Positions 8,313-17,891 of a DNA stretch of 47,951 nucleotides are shown in pieces (position 1 is the stretch's first letter; each line of letters starts with the position of its first letter). The stretch is taken from the NCBI RefSeq assembly GCF_002105465.1, contig NZ_NCSQ01000160.1:1-47951 (forward strand), in the 5' to 3' direction. The notes under the pieces were generated by a model. It was not told the DNA's origin, ran no database searches, and saw nothing but the letters and a program-made list of their open reading frames with translations. The stretch comes from Aquidulcibacter paucihalophilus (GTDB lineage: Bacteria; Pseudomonadota; Alphaproteobacteria; Caulobacterales; Aquidulcibacteraceae). The position numbers and the translations under genes were made by a program.

Positions 8313-10394
8313 TCACCCCGTCCCCAAAAATGTCTCAGGATCAACTTGGTCGAAAAGATGCAGGGCCAAGCGGGCGGCGAGGCCGCGCGGGCTCGACAAT
8401 GTGGGATCAGCTTCGACGAGGACTCGCGCATCGCGCTGTGCCACAGCCAACAAGTCTGCGTGCAGCGCCGCATCAGCCAATTTGAAGGCGGGGATACCCG
8501 ATTGGCGAAGGCCCAAGAGATCACCCCCACCGCGCAGCTTAAAATCTTCTTCGGCTATGGCAAAGCCGTCCTCGGTCTCACGCAATTTCGAAATCCGCCG
8601 TGCGCCCATTTCGCTCAAGGGGTTGGCATAGAGCAACAGGCAATGGCCGGGCTTCCCGCCCCGCCCGACACGGCCCCGAAGCTGGTGCAATTGGGCCAAA
8701 CCAAAGCGCTCGGCATGTTCGATCACCATGACACTCGCCTCAGGCACATCAACGCCGACCTCGATCACGGTGGTGGCCACCAGAATCTTCGCCATGCCGG
8801 TTCGAAAATCCTCCATGGCCTCATCTTTTTCCTTCGACGTCATCCGACCATGGATCAGGCGCACGCTGTCGCCAAACATGGCTTGCAAGTCTTGGAACCG
8901 CTCGCTCGCCGCCGACACATCGACCTTGTCGCTCTCCTCCACCAGGGGGCAGACCCAGAAGACGCGATCATCTTTTTCAATCGCACGCTGGGCAGCTTCT
9001 GCCACTTCATCCAGACGGTCGAGCGACATCGCAATCGTCTTAATTGGCGCGCGGCCCGGCGGCTTTTCGTCCAAACGGCTGACATCTAGGTCGCCATAGA
9101 CGGCCATAGCCAAGGTACGCGGGATGGGCGTCGCGCTCATGGCCAGCACATGGGGCGCAAAGCCCTTGTCGATCAAACGCCTGCGGTCGGCCACGCCAAA
9201 GCGGTGTTGCTCATCGACGATAACAAGGCCCAATTGCTGAAACACAACCCCTTGTTGAAACAAGGCATGCGTGCCGCACACAGCATGAACCGCCCCCGTG
9301 GCGAGGCCGTCTAATACCATACGCTTATGGCTCGCCTTATCCTTACCCGTCAGAACTTCGAGGCGTAGGCCGATTTTGGCCATCAGCGGGGCAAGGCCCG
9401 TATAATGTTGGCGTGCAAGGATTTCGGTCGGGGCCATCAAGGCCGATTGCATCTGGGCCTCTGCCGCGCGCGCCATCGACCACGCAGCGACCAAAGTCTT
9501 GCCCGCACCGACATCGCCTTGCAGCAAGCGCAACATCGGTGTTGCTGCGGCCATATCAGTCCCGATTTCCGCAAAGGCGCGGCTCTGCGCATGTGTTGGC
9601 TGATACGGCAAGGCAGCTACAAGCGCGTCTGTATAGGCTCCGGTACCAACAATCGCGCGGCCCGGTGTACGTCGTCTGGCTGCCCCCGACAGCTGGAGGG
9701 CAATTTGGCGGGCGAATAATTCGTCATAGGCCAGCCTGCGGCGCGCCGGTGTACTGGGCAGAATTTCATCCTCGCCATCGGGGGCATGGGCGCGCATCAA
9801 GGCTGCGCCAAAGCTTTGCCAGCCTTCGCGCGCCACCAGCGCTGGATCGGCCCATTCGGCCAGGCCCTCGGCCTTTTGGGCCGCAGCGCCACAAATGCGC
9901 GCTAATGTGCGATGTGAGAGGCCCGCAACGCTGCGATAAACGGGCTCAAACACCACGCCCAAATCAGGATCATCCAAATTCAGAATACGCGATGGATGGA
10001 TCATCTGCCGCTCGCCATAGCGCTCCGTAACTTCGCCCGACACCACCCGCATCGCTCCTTCGGGCAAGCGCTCTGCCAAATAGCGCGCATGAGGCTTGAA
10101 AAAGAGGAGCGACAAGAAGCCCGTATCATCAGATACGTGGACCTTGTAGGGTCGGCCCATGGCACCGGGTTGATGACGCTCTACCATCACTTCCAACGTG
10201 CACAGCCGCCCTAATTCAGCTTCGTGTATCTTTGGCCGATAGCGCCGGTCGACCAACCCAGTCGGCAGATGAAACGCTAGATCACGGACCAACTCCCCCC
10301 CAGCCGCTTTGGCCGCCAAAGGCGCAATCTTCGGCCCTACGCCAGGTAGGGTCGTTAAAGGGGCAAAGAGGGCAAACAGGCTTTCAGGACGCAT
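8313..10394 (-). CDS. recG: ATP-dependent DNA helicase RecG
   Basis: The 693-residue helicase regresses stalled forks and processes D-loops and R-loops. The start chosen is MRPESLFALFAPLTTLPGVG, the usual form of alphaproteobacterial RecG; an in-frame ATG nine bases upstream exists. The order is an N-terminal wedge/OB domain (about 55-150), Walker A GDVGAGKT (about 293-300), the DEQH box in IVDEQHRFG, SAT in AMSATPIPRTLA, and the second RecA-like domain ending in QLRGRVGRGG and the TRG-motif region. Length is normal. Tail-to-tail arrangement with the ATP12 gene and a short gap to tesB suggest recG is separately expressed or follows tesB. Confidence 0.97.
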   Translation of the reverse strand: MRPESLFALFAPLTTLPGVGPKIAPLAAKAAGGELVRDLAFHLPTGLVDRRYRPKIHEAELGRLCTLEVMVERHQPGAMGRPYKVHVSDDTGFLSLLFFKPHARYLAERLPEGAMRVVSGEVTERYGERQMIHPSRILNLDDPDLGVVFEPVYRSVAGLSHRTLARICGAAAQKAEGLAEWADPALVAREGWQSFGAALMRAHAPDGEDEILPSTPARRRLAYDELFARQIALQLSGAARRRTPGRAIVGTGAYTDALVAALPYQPTHAQSRAFAEIGTDMAAATPMLRLLQGDVGAGKTLVAAWSMARAAEAQMQSALMAPTEILARQHYTGLAPLMAKIGLRLEVLTGKDKASHKRMVLDGLATGAVHAVCGTHALFQQGVVFQQLGLVIVDEQHRFGVADRRRLIDKGFAPHVLAMSATPIPRTLAMAVYGDLDVSRLDEKPPGRAPIKTIAMSLDRLDEVAEAAQRAIEKDDRVFWVCPLVEESDKVDVSAASERFQDLQAMFGDSVRLIHGRMTSKEKDEAMEDFRTGMAKILVATTVIEVGVDVPEASVMVIEHAERFGLAQLHQLRGRVGRGGKPGHCLLLYANPLSEMGARRISKLRETEDGFAIAEEDFKLRGGGDLLGLRQSGIPAFKLADAALHADLLAVAQRDARVLVEADPTLSSPRGLAARLALHLFDQVDPETFLGTG

Positions 10395-10429
10395 GATGCC
10401 CATTGTTTAGCCGAGCTTGGGTCGTCGCG

Positions 10430-11326
10430 TCACGCGCCACTTTTGGCTTTCATCACCCGGATCAAGCCTTCTTGCGCGACGCTGGCCACCAAGCGCCCAT
10501 CACGTGTGAAGATTTTGCCGCGGTTCATGCCACGCCCACGCCCAGCCCATGGGCTGTCGGTGCAGTAAAGCAGCCAGTCATCAGCACGGAAATCATCGTG
10601 AATCCAAACGGCATGATCCAGGCTTGCCGTCATCAACTCGCCCCGCATCCAGCTCAGCCCGTGTGGGCGGGCGCAGGTGCCCAGAAGCTGCATATCGGTC
10701 GCATAGGCCAGTACCGCGCGGTGAATCTGTGGATCATCCCCCAAAGGCGCGACAGCGCGGAACCACGAGTTTTGTACCGGCGGCAGTTTTTCCGCCCTAA
10801 GCCAAGCGGCAGGGTCGAGCGAGCGAAACTCAATCGGGCGGGGCGTCATAAAAAAGGGGCGGAATTTCTCAGGCACTAAATCAATCGACTTCTGCCGCCA
10901 TTCCATTTCAGACGGTAGAGACTCCGGGTCTGGCATGTCGGGCATTGTGTCTTGATGGCTGAGACCGGGCTCCAGCTTGTGGAACGACGCCGCCATGTTC
11001 AAGATTGGCACGCCCTGCTGTTGGGCGATCACACGGCGGGTCGAGAAACTGCCACCATCATAGTCGCGCACAACACGGTAAACCACGGGGAAATCCTCAT
11101 TCCCCGGCCGCATGAAATAGGCGTGCAAAGAATGAGGCAAGCGGTCAGTATCGGTCGATTTACACGCCGCCATCAAAGCTTGGGCAATGACTTGGCCACC
11201 AAACACACGACCCCGGCCGCCTTCCTTGCGGGCGCCGCGATACAGGTCGGTGTCGAGCGTCTCAACATCCAGCAACGTGGTAAGGCTATGGATCAACTGT
11301 TCGGGGGAGGGATTTTGCTCAGTCAT
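10430..11326 (-). CDS. tesB: Acyl-CoA thioesterase II
   Basis: The 298-residue cytoplasmic enzyme hydrolyses medium- and long-chain acyl-CoA to free acid and CoA. It is a double-hotdog protein: the first half carries RVFGGQVIAQALMAAC and the family-typical SLHAYFMRPGN, and the second carries HRAVLAYATDMQLLG, SLDHAVWIHDDFRADDWLLY and RGMNRGKIFTRDGRLVASVAQEG. These match TesB closely in order and length. It lies 35 bases before recG on the same strand, so both may be transcribed together. Confidence 0.95.
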   Translation of the reverse strand: MTEQNPSPEQLIHSLTTLLDVETLDTDLYRGARKEGGRGRVFGGQVIAQALMAACKSTDTDRLPHSLHAYFMRPGNEDFPVVYRVVRDYDGGSFSTRRVIAQQQGVPILNMAASFHKLEPGLSHQDTMPDMPDPESLPSEMEWRQKSIDLVPEKFRPFFMTPRPIEFRSLDPAAWLRAEKLPPVQNSWFRAVAPLGDDPQIHRAVLAYATDMQLLGTCARPHGLSWMRGELMTASLDHAVWIHDDFRADDWLLYCTDSPWAGRGRGMNRGKIFTRDGRLVASVAQEGLIRVMKAKSGA

Positions 11327-11543
11327 GCTGTCCAGTTAGGACAATTGCGCCCCTGGGGGAAGTTCGCAAGTGCAGGTGATGGGCGATGTGTCGCGCCAAA
11401 GCCCCGCTTTCAAAAAAGCGAAGGAGGGCCGATCTGTCAGTTTATGCACAAGAAGAATTGCTAATCGACTTCACGGCAAGCCATGCTTGGACTGAAGCCT
11501 TTCCAGATTATCTTCTTTAAGCCAAGACCTACGCGCGCTTCCC

Positions 11544-11572
11544 TTGACCGAACCGACTTCCAAAGATGGAAT
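11544..11572 (+). promoter_or_regulatory. Candidate promoter for the alkyltransferase-like gene
   Basis: TTGACC (11544-11549) and TGGAAT (11567-11572) are separated by 17 bases and lie 35 bases before the ATG at 11607. Five and four positions respectively agree with the housekeeping consensus. This is a pattern match only. Confidence 0.35.
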
Positions 11573-11606
11573 AGGCACATCTTAAACACCGTCCAGAGCC
11601 CGCCCC

Positions 11607-11960
11607 ATGTCCAACCCCTCCCCCGCTTTTCAAGCCATGAAACGTGCCTTGTTCGAGCAGCTATCGGCCATTCCACGTGGCAAGATCGTCATGCTCGACC
11701 AAATGGCTGTTGCGATGAATATACCCCCGCGCCATGTCGCCTATATGGTGTCGCAATTGAGTGAAGCAGAGCGGGAAATGGTGCCATGGCATCGGCTGGT
11801 GCCCTCTGGCTGCACGTTTCCGACCGAGAGCAAACGGTCGCCCCGGCAGATTGAGCAGTTGCGGCTGTTAGCCCATGAAGGGGTTGCCAACCTACTTGCC
11901 CATGTAATCCCGCCACCCTTTGACTATTCAACCGTCTTCTGGGCGGATGAGGGTTTGTAG
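11607..11960 (+). CDS. Alkyltransferase-like (ATL) protein, MGMT-family DNA-binding domain
   Basis: The 117-residue protein is the size of the DNA-binding domain of O6-alkylguanine transferase. Its active-site loop reads PWHRLVPSGC (60-69): Trp61 stands where MGMT has the alkyl-accepting Cys of PCHR. ATL proteins with this change bind O6-alkylguanine and flag it for nucleotide excision repair rather than repairing it directly; this role is taken from the family. The winged-helix part (IPRGKIVMLDQMAVAMNIPPRHVAYMV) is intact. A Cys at 69, not the catalytic position, is present. The 3' end overlaps the end of the convergent rarA by 33 bases. Confidence 0.85.
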   Translation: MSNPSPAFQAMKRALFEQLSAIPRGKIVMLDQMAVAMNIPPRHVAYMVSQLSEAEREMVPWHRLVPSGCTFPTESKRSPRQIEQLRLLAHEGVANLLAHVIPPPFDYSTVFWADEGL

Positions 11961-13247
11961 GCGCAGCGCGCGCCAGCCCTCAAGCTTCTCTACAATGCGC
12001 GCCTCCGCGCCATGATCGGTCGGCTGGTAAAGGTCTTGCGGACCCATGCGGTCGGGGAAGCCCGATAGGCCTGAAATGCCACCTGGCGCATCTGGATCAT
12101 AGACATAGCCGACCCCATAGCCCTGTTGCTTCATCAGCGCGGTGGGGGCATTCAAAAAGCGGGCTGGTGGGGGTTCAGAGCCTGTTTGGGCCGCCAAGGC
12201 TTGCGCCTTCTTAAAGGCGACATAGGCAGCATTGGATTTCGGTGCACAAGCCAGATGCAAGGTGGCTTGGGCCAGCGCCAACTCCCCCTCGGGTGAGCCC
12301 AAAAACTCAAACGCGTCACGGGCTGCAATGGTGACGCGCAGGGCGGTTGGATCGGCAAGGCCAATATCTTCACTGGCCATGCGGACTAAGCGGCGGGCGA
12401 TGAAGAGCGGGTTCTCGCCCCCATGCAGCATGCGCGCCAACCAATAAAGCGCCGCATCGGGATCACTGGCGCGGACTGACTTATGCAAGGCCGAGATTAG
12501 ATTATAATGCTCGTCCTTATTCTTGTCATAGGCCGGTGCGCGGCGCTGTAAGAATTGGCTAAGACCTACGCGGTCAAAGGGCTGCTCAAAGGCCGCCTGA
12601 AACACTTCTTCCAACAGCGTCAGAAAATGACGGCCATCGCCATCGGCAAAATCCATCAGCGTCTGACGGGCTGGTGCATCCAACGGGGCTGGACGGCCAT
12701 AATGGGCCTCTGCGCGGGCGAGCAGGGTTTCAAGGTCTGCATCTTCCAACCGCTTGAGCACAAAGACCCGGGCGCGAGACAAAAGCGCGCCATTGATCTC
12801 AAAGCTGGGGTTTTCGGTCGTAGCCCCTACCAAAGTCACGGTGCCGGCCTCTACATAGGGCAAAAAGCCGTCTTGCTGGGCGCGGTTAAAGCGGTGGATT
12901 TCGTCAACGAATAACAAGGTGCCGCGCCCGGTAGCCCGTAATTGAGCGGCAGCCTCAAACGCTTTTCGCAAATCCGCAACGCCAGAAAAGACCGCAGAGA
13001 TCGAGGTGAAGGCCAGATCAGAGGCATCGGCCAATAGCCGCGCAAGGCTGGTTTTGCCAACACCGGGTGGCCCCCAGAGGATCATGCTGGACAGCCGCTT
13101 TTGCGCCACCATACGGCCAATCGCGCCATCGGGGGCCAACAAATGATCTTGGCCGACAATATCGGCAAGGCTTGTCGGGCGCAGCACATCGGCCAATGGC
13201 CGGTTTAAGCCGGCTTCCAGTCCCGAGGCCGCAAACAAATCACTCAC
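11928..13247 (-). CDS. rarA: Replication-associated recombination protein A (MgsA/RarA AAA+ ATPase)
   Basis: The 439-residue AAA+ ATPase acts at blocked replication forks with the clamp-loader machinery and SSB. Walker A is GPPGVGKT (59-66) and Walker B LLFVDEIHRF (111-120); sensor 1 is in GATTENPSFEIN. The C-terminal tetramerisation domain (HYNLISALHKSVRASDPDAA, YWLARMLHGGENP) is complete. The start is GTG, overlapping the stop of the upstream protease gene as GTGA, so the two are translationally coupled. The same protease-rarA pair is known from other Alphaproteobacteria. Confidence 0.96.
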   Translation of the reverse strand: MSDLFAASGLEAGLNRPLADVLRPTSLADIVGQDHLLAPDGAIGRMVAQKRLSSMILWGPPGVGKTSLARLLADASDLAFTSISAVFSGVADLRKAFEAAAQLRATGRGTLLFVDEIHRFNRAQQDGFLPYVEAGTVTLVGATTENPSFEINGALLSRARVFVLKRLEDADLETLLARAEAHYGRPAPLDAPARQTLMDFADGDGRHFLTLLEEVFQAAFEQPFDRVGLSQFLQRRAPAYDKNKDEHYNLISALHKSVRASDPDAALYWLARMLHGGENPLFIARRLVRMASEDIGLADPTALRVTIAARDAFEFLGSPEGELALAQATLHLACAPKSNAAYVAFKKAQALAAQTGSEPPPARFLNAPTALMKQQGYGVGYVYDPDAPGGISGLSGFPDRMGPQDLYQPTDHGAEARIVEKLEGWRALRLQTLIRPEDG

Positions 13248-14710
13248 AAGAACAGAACCGCCGTGATTTGCTTATCGCCGCGCTGGATCGTGACCCTGCC
13301 CTGCTGCCCTCCACGCAGGCGGCTTGCGAGGTCTTGCGACGATTGGATCGGATCCTCATTGATTTGCAGGATGAGATCGCCGGGGCGAAGACCAGCCCGC
13401 GCCCCTTCCCTCGCCCCATCAACCGAGGTGACAATCGCGCCCTTGGTAAAAGGATCAATCCCTTGTTCCTCGGCCAAGGCCGGGGTGAGAGTTGCCACGC
13501 TCACGCCATCAAAGCTATGCCGCCCTGAAAGAAGACGCGGGGTTTGGGCATCGCCTGGAGGCGCAGACAGCTTGCCACGGCTGGTGCGGACTTGGCCTTG
13601 ACGTTGGAAGGTAAACTCAACCATCTCGCCGGGCTTGCGGGTCGCAGCTTGATATTTGAGGCCGGAATCATCGGCCACTTGGGTGCCCGCAAAGGCTGTA
13701 ATCACATCGCCGCGGCGCAGGCCCGCTTCAGCCCCGGCAGAGCCTGGATAGACGTCGGTCACCAAAATGCCACCCGGGCGGCTAAGCCCCAGCGATCTGG
13801 CCACTTCAGCATCGACATTCTGCCCCTTAATGCCCGTCCATGCGCGAATGACCTTTCCGTCCGTCACAGCACCATCCACAACGCGCTTGACCATCTCAGC
13901 AGGAATGGCAAAGCCCACGCCTGCTGACGTGCCCGAGCGGGAAAAAATCGCCGTATTCACGCCAACCAAATCGCCATTCATATCCACCAGCGCACCGCCC
14001 GAATTTCCCGGATTGATCGAAGCATCGGTTTGGATGAAGAAACTATAGTCGGTAATGCCCACATCCGTGCGGGCAAGGGCCGAGATGATGCCGCCTGTCA
14101 CCGTCTGGCCAACGCCAAATGGGTTGCCAATGGCCAAGACCTGATCGCCGACTTGGGCGGTGCTGGTATCGGCAAAACGCAGCGCGGTCAGTCGTTCGCC
14201 CTTGGTATCGATGCGCAGCACTGCAAGGTCGGTACGGGGATCTGTGAGAACGATTTGGGCCGGAAACTCGCGCCGATCGCCCAGTACAACAACCAATTCT
14301 GTTGCCCCTTCGACCACGTGATTATTGGTAACGATAATCCCGTCATCGCGCACGACAACGCCTGAACCCTGGCTCTGGCTTGCCCGGTCTGGCATGCGGA
14401 AAGCCCCACCAAAGAAGTCAACGGCCACACGGCCCCTTTGAATAGAGCGCGCATAGACGTTGACGACCGCGGAAGAAGACCGCCGCACAATCGGTGCGTA
14501 TGAGGCAATGGCATCGGCCCGAGTCGCAGGGACAATGCGCGGCTGTGCGGGTGCACTGGCGACGGTTTGTGCAGCAGCCGGGGCCGGGCTTTGGCTGCCC
14601 GCGACTTGGGCGATCAAGGGCACGCCCGTAGCCAAGCCAGCGCCCAAAGCTGAAGCGGCGATTAATTTTAACATGCCGACCCGGCCTCCATTGGATGTCT
14701 GTTTGTTCAT
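13244..14710 (-). CDS. Do/DegP-type periplasmic serine endopeptidase
   Basis: The 488-residue trypsin-like protease starts with a hydrophobic signal/anchor (about 12-36) and an Ala/Pro linker. The catalytic triad is visible as TNNHVVEGA (His131), DPRTDLAVL (Asp161) and INPGNSGGALVD (Ser237). Two PDZ domains follow (about 285-375 and 395-485); the second contains ARAGLRPGDLILQIN. This is the Do family that degrades or refolds damaged envelope proteins. DegP, DegQ and MucD-like members cannot be told apart here, so no symbol is given. It overlaps rarA by four bases. Confidence 0.94.
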   Translation of the reverse strand: MNKQTSNGGRVGMLKLIAASALGAGLATGVPLIAQVAGSQSPAPAAAQTVASAPAQPRIVPATRADAIASYAPIVRRSSSAVVNVYARSIQRGRVAVDFFGGAFRMPDRASQSQGSGVVVRDDGIIVTNNHVVEGATELVVVLGDRREFPAQIVLTDPRTDLAVLRIDTKGERLTALRFADTSTAQVGDQVLAIGNPFGVGQTVTGGIISALARTDVGITDYSFFIQTDASINPGNSGGALVDMNGDLVGVNTAIFSRSGTSAGVGFAIPAEMVKRVVDGAVTDGKVIRAWTGIKGQNVDAEVARSLGLSRPGGILVTDVYPGSAGAEAGLRRGDVITAFAGTQVADDSGLKYQAATRKPGEMVEFTFQRQGQVRTSRGKLSAPPGDAQTPRLLSGRHSFDGVSVATLTPALAEEQGIDPFTKGAIVTSVDGAREGARAGLRPGDLILQINEDPIQSSQDLASRLRGGQQGRVTIQRGDKQITAVLFL

Positions 14711-14795
14711 GGCTGTTATGAAGGCACCCTTACTATGAACCGCAAGTGGCTCAATTGTGACAAATCAGTCAGACAAGGCAAGGGCCACACAGAGG

Positions 14796-15335
14796 TTACA
14801 ATGGCATATCGCGCCATTGCCCCGGTGCCAGATCGCCTAATGCCCAGTTGCCAATCTGCATCCGCACAAGCCGTAGCGTGGGATGACCAATCGCTGCCGT
14901 CATACGCCGCACTTGGCGATTACGGCCCTCGCGGATCGTCAAGCTGATCCAGCAATCGGGGATGGTCTTGCGCACACGGATTGGCGGATCGCGCGGCCAC
15001 AGCCTTGGCTCATCGAGCCGGGCGACATCGGCAGGCCGGGTTAGCCCGTCGTTCAACATAACCCCTTGGGCGAGGCTCGCCAAAGCTTCCTCTGACGGGA
15101 TGCCTTCAACCTGCACGAAATAGGTCTTGGGCAGTTTAAACTGGGGGTCGGCTATCCTCGCCTGCAGCTTGCCATCATCTGTCAACAGCAGCAGGCCCTC
15201 ACTATCGCGGTCAAGGCGGCCGGCGGGATAGACACGTGGCACGTCCACAAAGTCCGCCAAAGTCTGCCGCCCCTCCCCGCCAGAAAACTGGCAGAGGACG
15301 TCATAGGGTTTGTTGAACAGGATGAGGCGGGGCAT
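14796..15335 (-). CDS. rluE: Pseudouridine synthase of the RsuA/RluE family
   Basis: The 179-residue enzyme lacks an N-terminal S4 domain and begins at the catalytic domain with [13 protein letters not shown]. The signature [17 protein letters not shown] contains catalytic Asp42, and the C-terminal motif is [26 protein letters not shown]. The compact size and KPYDVL start match RluE, which modifies U2457 of E. coli 23S rRNA; the exact position in this organism is inferred. It lies downstream of rplQ but behind the hairpin terminator, so it probably has its own promoter. Confidence 0.92.
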   Translation of the reverse strand: MPRLILFNKPYDVLCQFSGGEGRQTLADFVDVPRVYPAGRLDRDSEGLLLLTDDGKLQARIADPQFKLPKTYFVQVEGIPSEEALASLAQGVMLNDGLTRPADVARLDEPRLWPRDPPIRVRKTIPDCWISLTIREGRNRQVRRMTAAIGHPTLRLVRMQIGNWALGDLAPGQWRDMPL

Positions 15336-15457
15336 TGGGGGGTTATAGGGTGGGTTTCCGAGATGGGCAAAAGGGGGTGAGCAAGGGCTGCGCTTGTCAA
15401 AGCAGGGGCTAAAGTGCGCAGTTCGTGCTGCGCGGTCCTAAGCCCAACACAAAAACA

Positions 15458-15487
15458 AAAAAGCCGCCCCAGACAGGGCGGCTTTTT
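15458..15487 (-). terminator. Intrinsic terminator of the ribosomal protein cluster
   Basis: A 12-base perfect inverted repeat (15458-15469 and 15476-15487, arms AAAAAGCCGCCC/GGGCGGCTTTTT) encloses a six-base loop. Read on the minus strand it ends in a T-rich tract (TTTTTTGTTTTTG), the form of a Rho-independent terminator, 22 bases past the rplQ stop. It also has T's on the plus strand and may work both ways. Confidence 0.92.
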
Positions 15488-15509
15488 AAATCAATAAATG
15501 CACGAGGGC

Positions 15510-15914
15510 TTATTCGTCGCCAGCCACGGGGCCAGAATCTTTGCCCTTGGCGCTGACGTCGCGGTCAACAAACTCAATCACGGCAACGGCGGCATTGTCA
15601 CCATGGCGGAAGCCCGCTTTCATGATGCGCAAATATCCACCTGCGCGACCGGCATAACGTGGACCGATGACGTCAAACAGCTTCTTGGTTTGGGTCTCAT
15701 CGCGCATGCGCGATGCAACCAAACGACGCGAAGCCAAGTCACCCTTTTTTGCCAAAGTGACCAAACGCTCCAATACAGGGCGCAATTCCTTTGCCTTTGG
15801 CAAGGTGGTCACGATTTGCTCGTGCTTCACCAAGCTGGCGGCCATGTTGGCGAACATGGCAGTGCGGTGTTCATGTGTCCGGTTTAGTTTCCGGTGTCCG
15901 TGACCGTGGCGCAT
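15510..15914 (-). CDS. rplQ: 50S ribosomal protein L17
   Basis: This 134-residue protein lies near the nascent-chain exit in the large subunit. The N-terminus [17 protein letters not shown] and the segment [20 protein letters not shown] are diagnostic. The C-terminal 20 residues are an acidic, low-complexity extension ([18 protein letters not shown]). It is the last gene of the cluster, 44 bases after rpoA and just before the terminator, as in most Proteobacteria. Confidence 0.98.
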   Translation of the reverse strand: MRHGHGHRKLNRTHEHRTAMFANMAASLVKHEQIVTTLPKAKELRPVLERLVTLAKKGDLASRRLVASRMRDETQTKKLFDVIGPRYAGRAGGYLRIMKAGFRHGDNAAVAVIEFVDRDVSAKGKDSGPVAGDE

Positions 15915-15958
15915 TTCTATTTCTCCATCTGGCGACGTCTCGCGACGTTGCGTCTTGA

Positions 15959-16978
15959 TTACATTTGGTCTTCGAACTTCTTGGCGAGTTCGTCGATGTT
16001 TTCAGGGGGCCAGTTTGGCGCTTCCATACCCAAATGGAGACCCATTTGCGCGAGGACTTCCTTGATTTCGTTCAAGGACTTGCGGCCGAAGTTTGGCGTG
16101 CGCAACATTTCCGCTTCGGTCTTCTGGATCAGATCGCCGATGTAGATGATGTTGTCGTTCTTCAAGCAGTTTGCCGAACGCACCGACAATTCCAATTCTT
16201 CCACACGCTTCAACAAAGCTGGGTTGAATGGCAATTCTGGGCGGGTTTCTTCGACTTTCTTGGTCTTGGCTTCTTCGAAGTTGATGAAGACGTCCAATTG
16301 GTCCTGAATGATGCGCGCGGCATAAGCAATCGCATCTTCCGGCGTCATGGCGCCATTGGTTTCAACTTCCATGACCAAACGATCATAGTCGAGCACTTGG
16401 CCTTCACGGGTGTTTTCCACCTTATAGGCCACCCGCTTCACTGGGCTGTAGAGCGCGTCAACCGCGATCAGACCGATAGGCGCATCTTCAGGACGGTTGG
16501 CATCGGCCGTCACATAGCCCTTGCCGTTTTCAACGGTGAATTCCATGCGGATTTCAGCGCCGTCATCGAGCGTGCAGAGCACCTGCTCTGGGTTCAAGAT
16601 TTCAATGTCGCTACCGGCTTGGATTTCGCCAGCGGTAACTTCGCCAGGGCCTTGCGCGCGCAAAGTCATGCGCTTTGGGCCGTCTGCGTGCATGACCAAA
16701 GCCACGCCTTTGATGTTCAACACGATGTCAGTCACGTCTTCACGTACACCGGCGATCGAGGAGAACTCATGGACGACGCCATCAATCTGCACCGAGGTGA
16801 TGGCCGAACCGCGCAGCGATGACAAAAGCACGCGACGCAGCGCGTTGCCCAAAGTCATCCCGAAACCACGCTCTAATGGCTCTGCGATCAGCTTGGCTTT
16901 CCGCGCAGGATCAAAACCATGTTCAATGACCGTCTTATCTGGGCGGATCAACAGCTTCCAATTTTTTTCGAGCACCAT
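15959..16978 (-). CDS. rpoA: DNA-directed RNA polymerase alpha subunit
   Basis: The 339-residue subunit dimerises to nucleate RNA polymerase assembly. The N-terminal domain begins with an alphaproteobacterial-type strand ([16 protein letters not shown]) and contains [19 protein letters not shown], the dimer interface. A flexible linker (about 232-255) leads to the C-terminal domain, where the helix-hairpin-helix [16 protein letters not shown] binds UP-element DNA and activators. It lies between rpsK and rplQ, 91 bases after rpsK. Confidence 0.98.
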   Translation of the reverse strand: MVLEKNWKLLIRPDKTVIEHGFDPARKAKLIAEPLERGFGMTLGNALRRVLLSSLRGSAITSVQIDGVVHEFSSIAGVREDVTDIVLNIKGVALVMHADGPKRMTLRAQGPGEVTAGEIQAGSDIEILNPEQVLCTLDDGAEIRMEFTVENGKGYVTADANRPEDAPIGLIAVDALYSPVKRVAYKVENTREGQVLDYDRLVMEVETNGAMTPEDAIAYAARIIQDQLDVFINFEEAKTKKVEETRPELPFNPALLKRVEELELSVRSANCLKNDNIIYIGDLIQKTEAEMLRTPNFGRKSLNEIKEVLAQMGLHLGMEAPNWPPENIDELAKKFEDQM

Positions 16979-17069
16979 GTAATCCTCTATCTAGTCGGGG
17001 GCGAAACTTGGTTCGCCAAGTCAATAGTCAACCGAAAGCGGGCCGCATGGGCCCGCTGAAACCGCGCGA

Positions 17070-17459
17070 TTAGACGCGGCGGCGCTTCGGAGGACGGCAG
17101 CCGTTGTGCGGAATCGGGGTCACATCGCGAATCGAGCTGATGATGAAACCAACCGACTGCAAGGCGCGCAGCGCGCTCTCGCGACCAGAACCTGGGCCGG
17201 ACACATTGACTTCGAGGTTACGCACACCGTGCTCAGCCGCTTTGCGGCCTGCATCTTCAGCTGCGACCTGAGCCGCATAAGGCGTGGACTTGCGTGAGCC
17301 CTTAAAGCCCATCATGCCAGAGGACGACCATGAAATCGCATTACCCTGAGGGTCTGCGATGGTGATCATCGTGTTGTTAAAGCTAGAGTTCACATGAGCC
17401 ACCGCGTTTGCGATGTTCTTGCGCTCTTTACGACGGACGCGGGTGGTATCTTTTGCCAT
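17070..17459 (-). CDS. rpsK: 30S ribosomal protein S11
   Basis: The 129-residue platform protein lies at the mRNA exit channel. Features are [16 protein letters not shown], the [13 protein letters not shown] loop and the invariant basic tail [18 protein letters not shown]. The length is normal. It follows rpsM by 54 bases and precedes rpoA, the standard alpha-operon order. Confidence 0.98.
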   Translation of the reverse strand: MAKDTTRVRRKERKNIANAVAHVNSSFNNTMITIADPQGNAISWSSSGMMGFKGSRKSTPYAAQVAAEDAGRKAAEHGVRNLEVNVSGPGSGRESALRALQSVGFIISSIRDVTPIPHNGCRPPKRRRV

Positions 17460-17513
17460 TGTGTCGGTTCCAGACGAAAGCCAGCGGGCTCACGCCCGTT
17501 GGGGAAAAATAAA

Positions 17514-17891
17514 TTAGCGCTTAACCTGCTTCTTGCCGGCGATCGGCTTAGCAGGGCCCTTGCGGGTGCGGGCGTTGGTGTGGGTACGTTGGCCACGAAC
17601 GGGCAAGCCACGACGGTGACGGAGACCACGGTAGCAACCAAGGTCCATCAAGCGCTTCACGTTCATCGACACTTCGCGACGCAGGTCGCCTTCGACAACA
17701 TATTCACGGTCAATGGTTTCACGGATCTGGAGGACTTCAGCGTCCGTCAATTGGTTCACGCGACGCTCAGCCGTGATTCCCACTTTTTCACAGATCTCTT
17801 TGGCTTTGGCAGGGCCAACGCCATGAATATATTGCAGCGCGATCAAAACGCGCTTGTTTGTCGGTATGTTGACGCCAGCTATCCGGGCCAC
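17514..17891 (-). CDS. rpsM: 30S ribosomal protein S13
   Basis: The 125-residue head protein contacts the large subunit (bridge B1) and P-site tRNA. The start is the GTG at 17891 (product begins [13 protein letters not shown] after the initiator), with GGAGAG five to six bases upstream; longer readings to 17948 add a segment without family resemblance. The helix-two-turn-helix [18 protein letters not shown] and the basic tail [12 protein letters not shown] are clear. A 321-base gap precedes it, so this gene probably opens the alpha operon as a separate transcription unit. Confidence 0.97.
   Translation of the reverse strand: MARIAGVNIPTNKRVLIALQYIHGVGPAKAKEICEKVGITAERRVNQLTDAEVLQIRETIDREYVVEGDLRREVSMNVKRLMDLGCYRGLRHRRGLPVRGQRTHTNARTRKGPAKPIAGKKQVKR

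Noticed and set aside
15965..16822. Forward frame of 285 codons opposite rpoA
   Set aside because: It is a mirror frame of the rpoA gene with no start signal and no family motifs.
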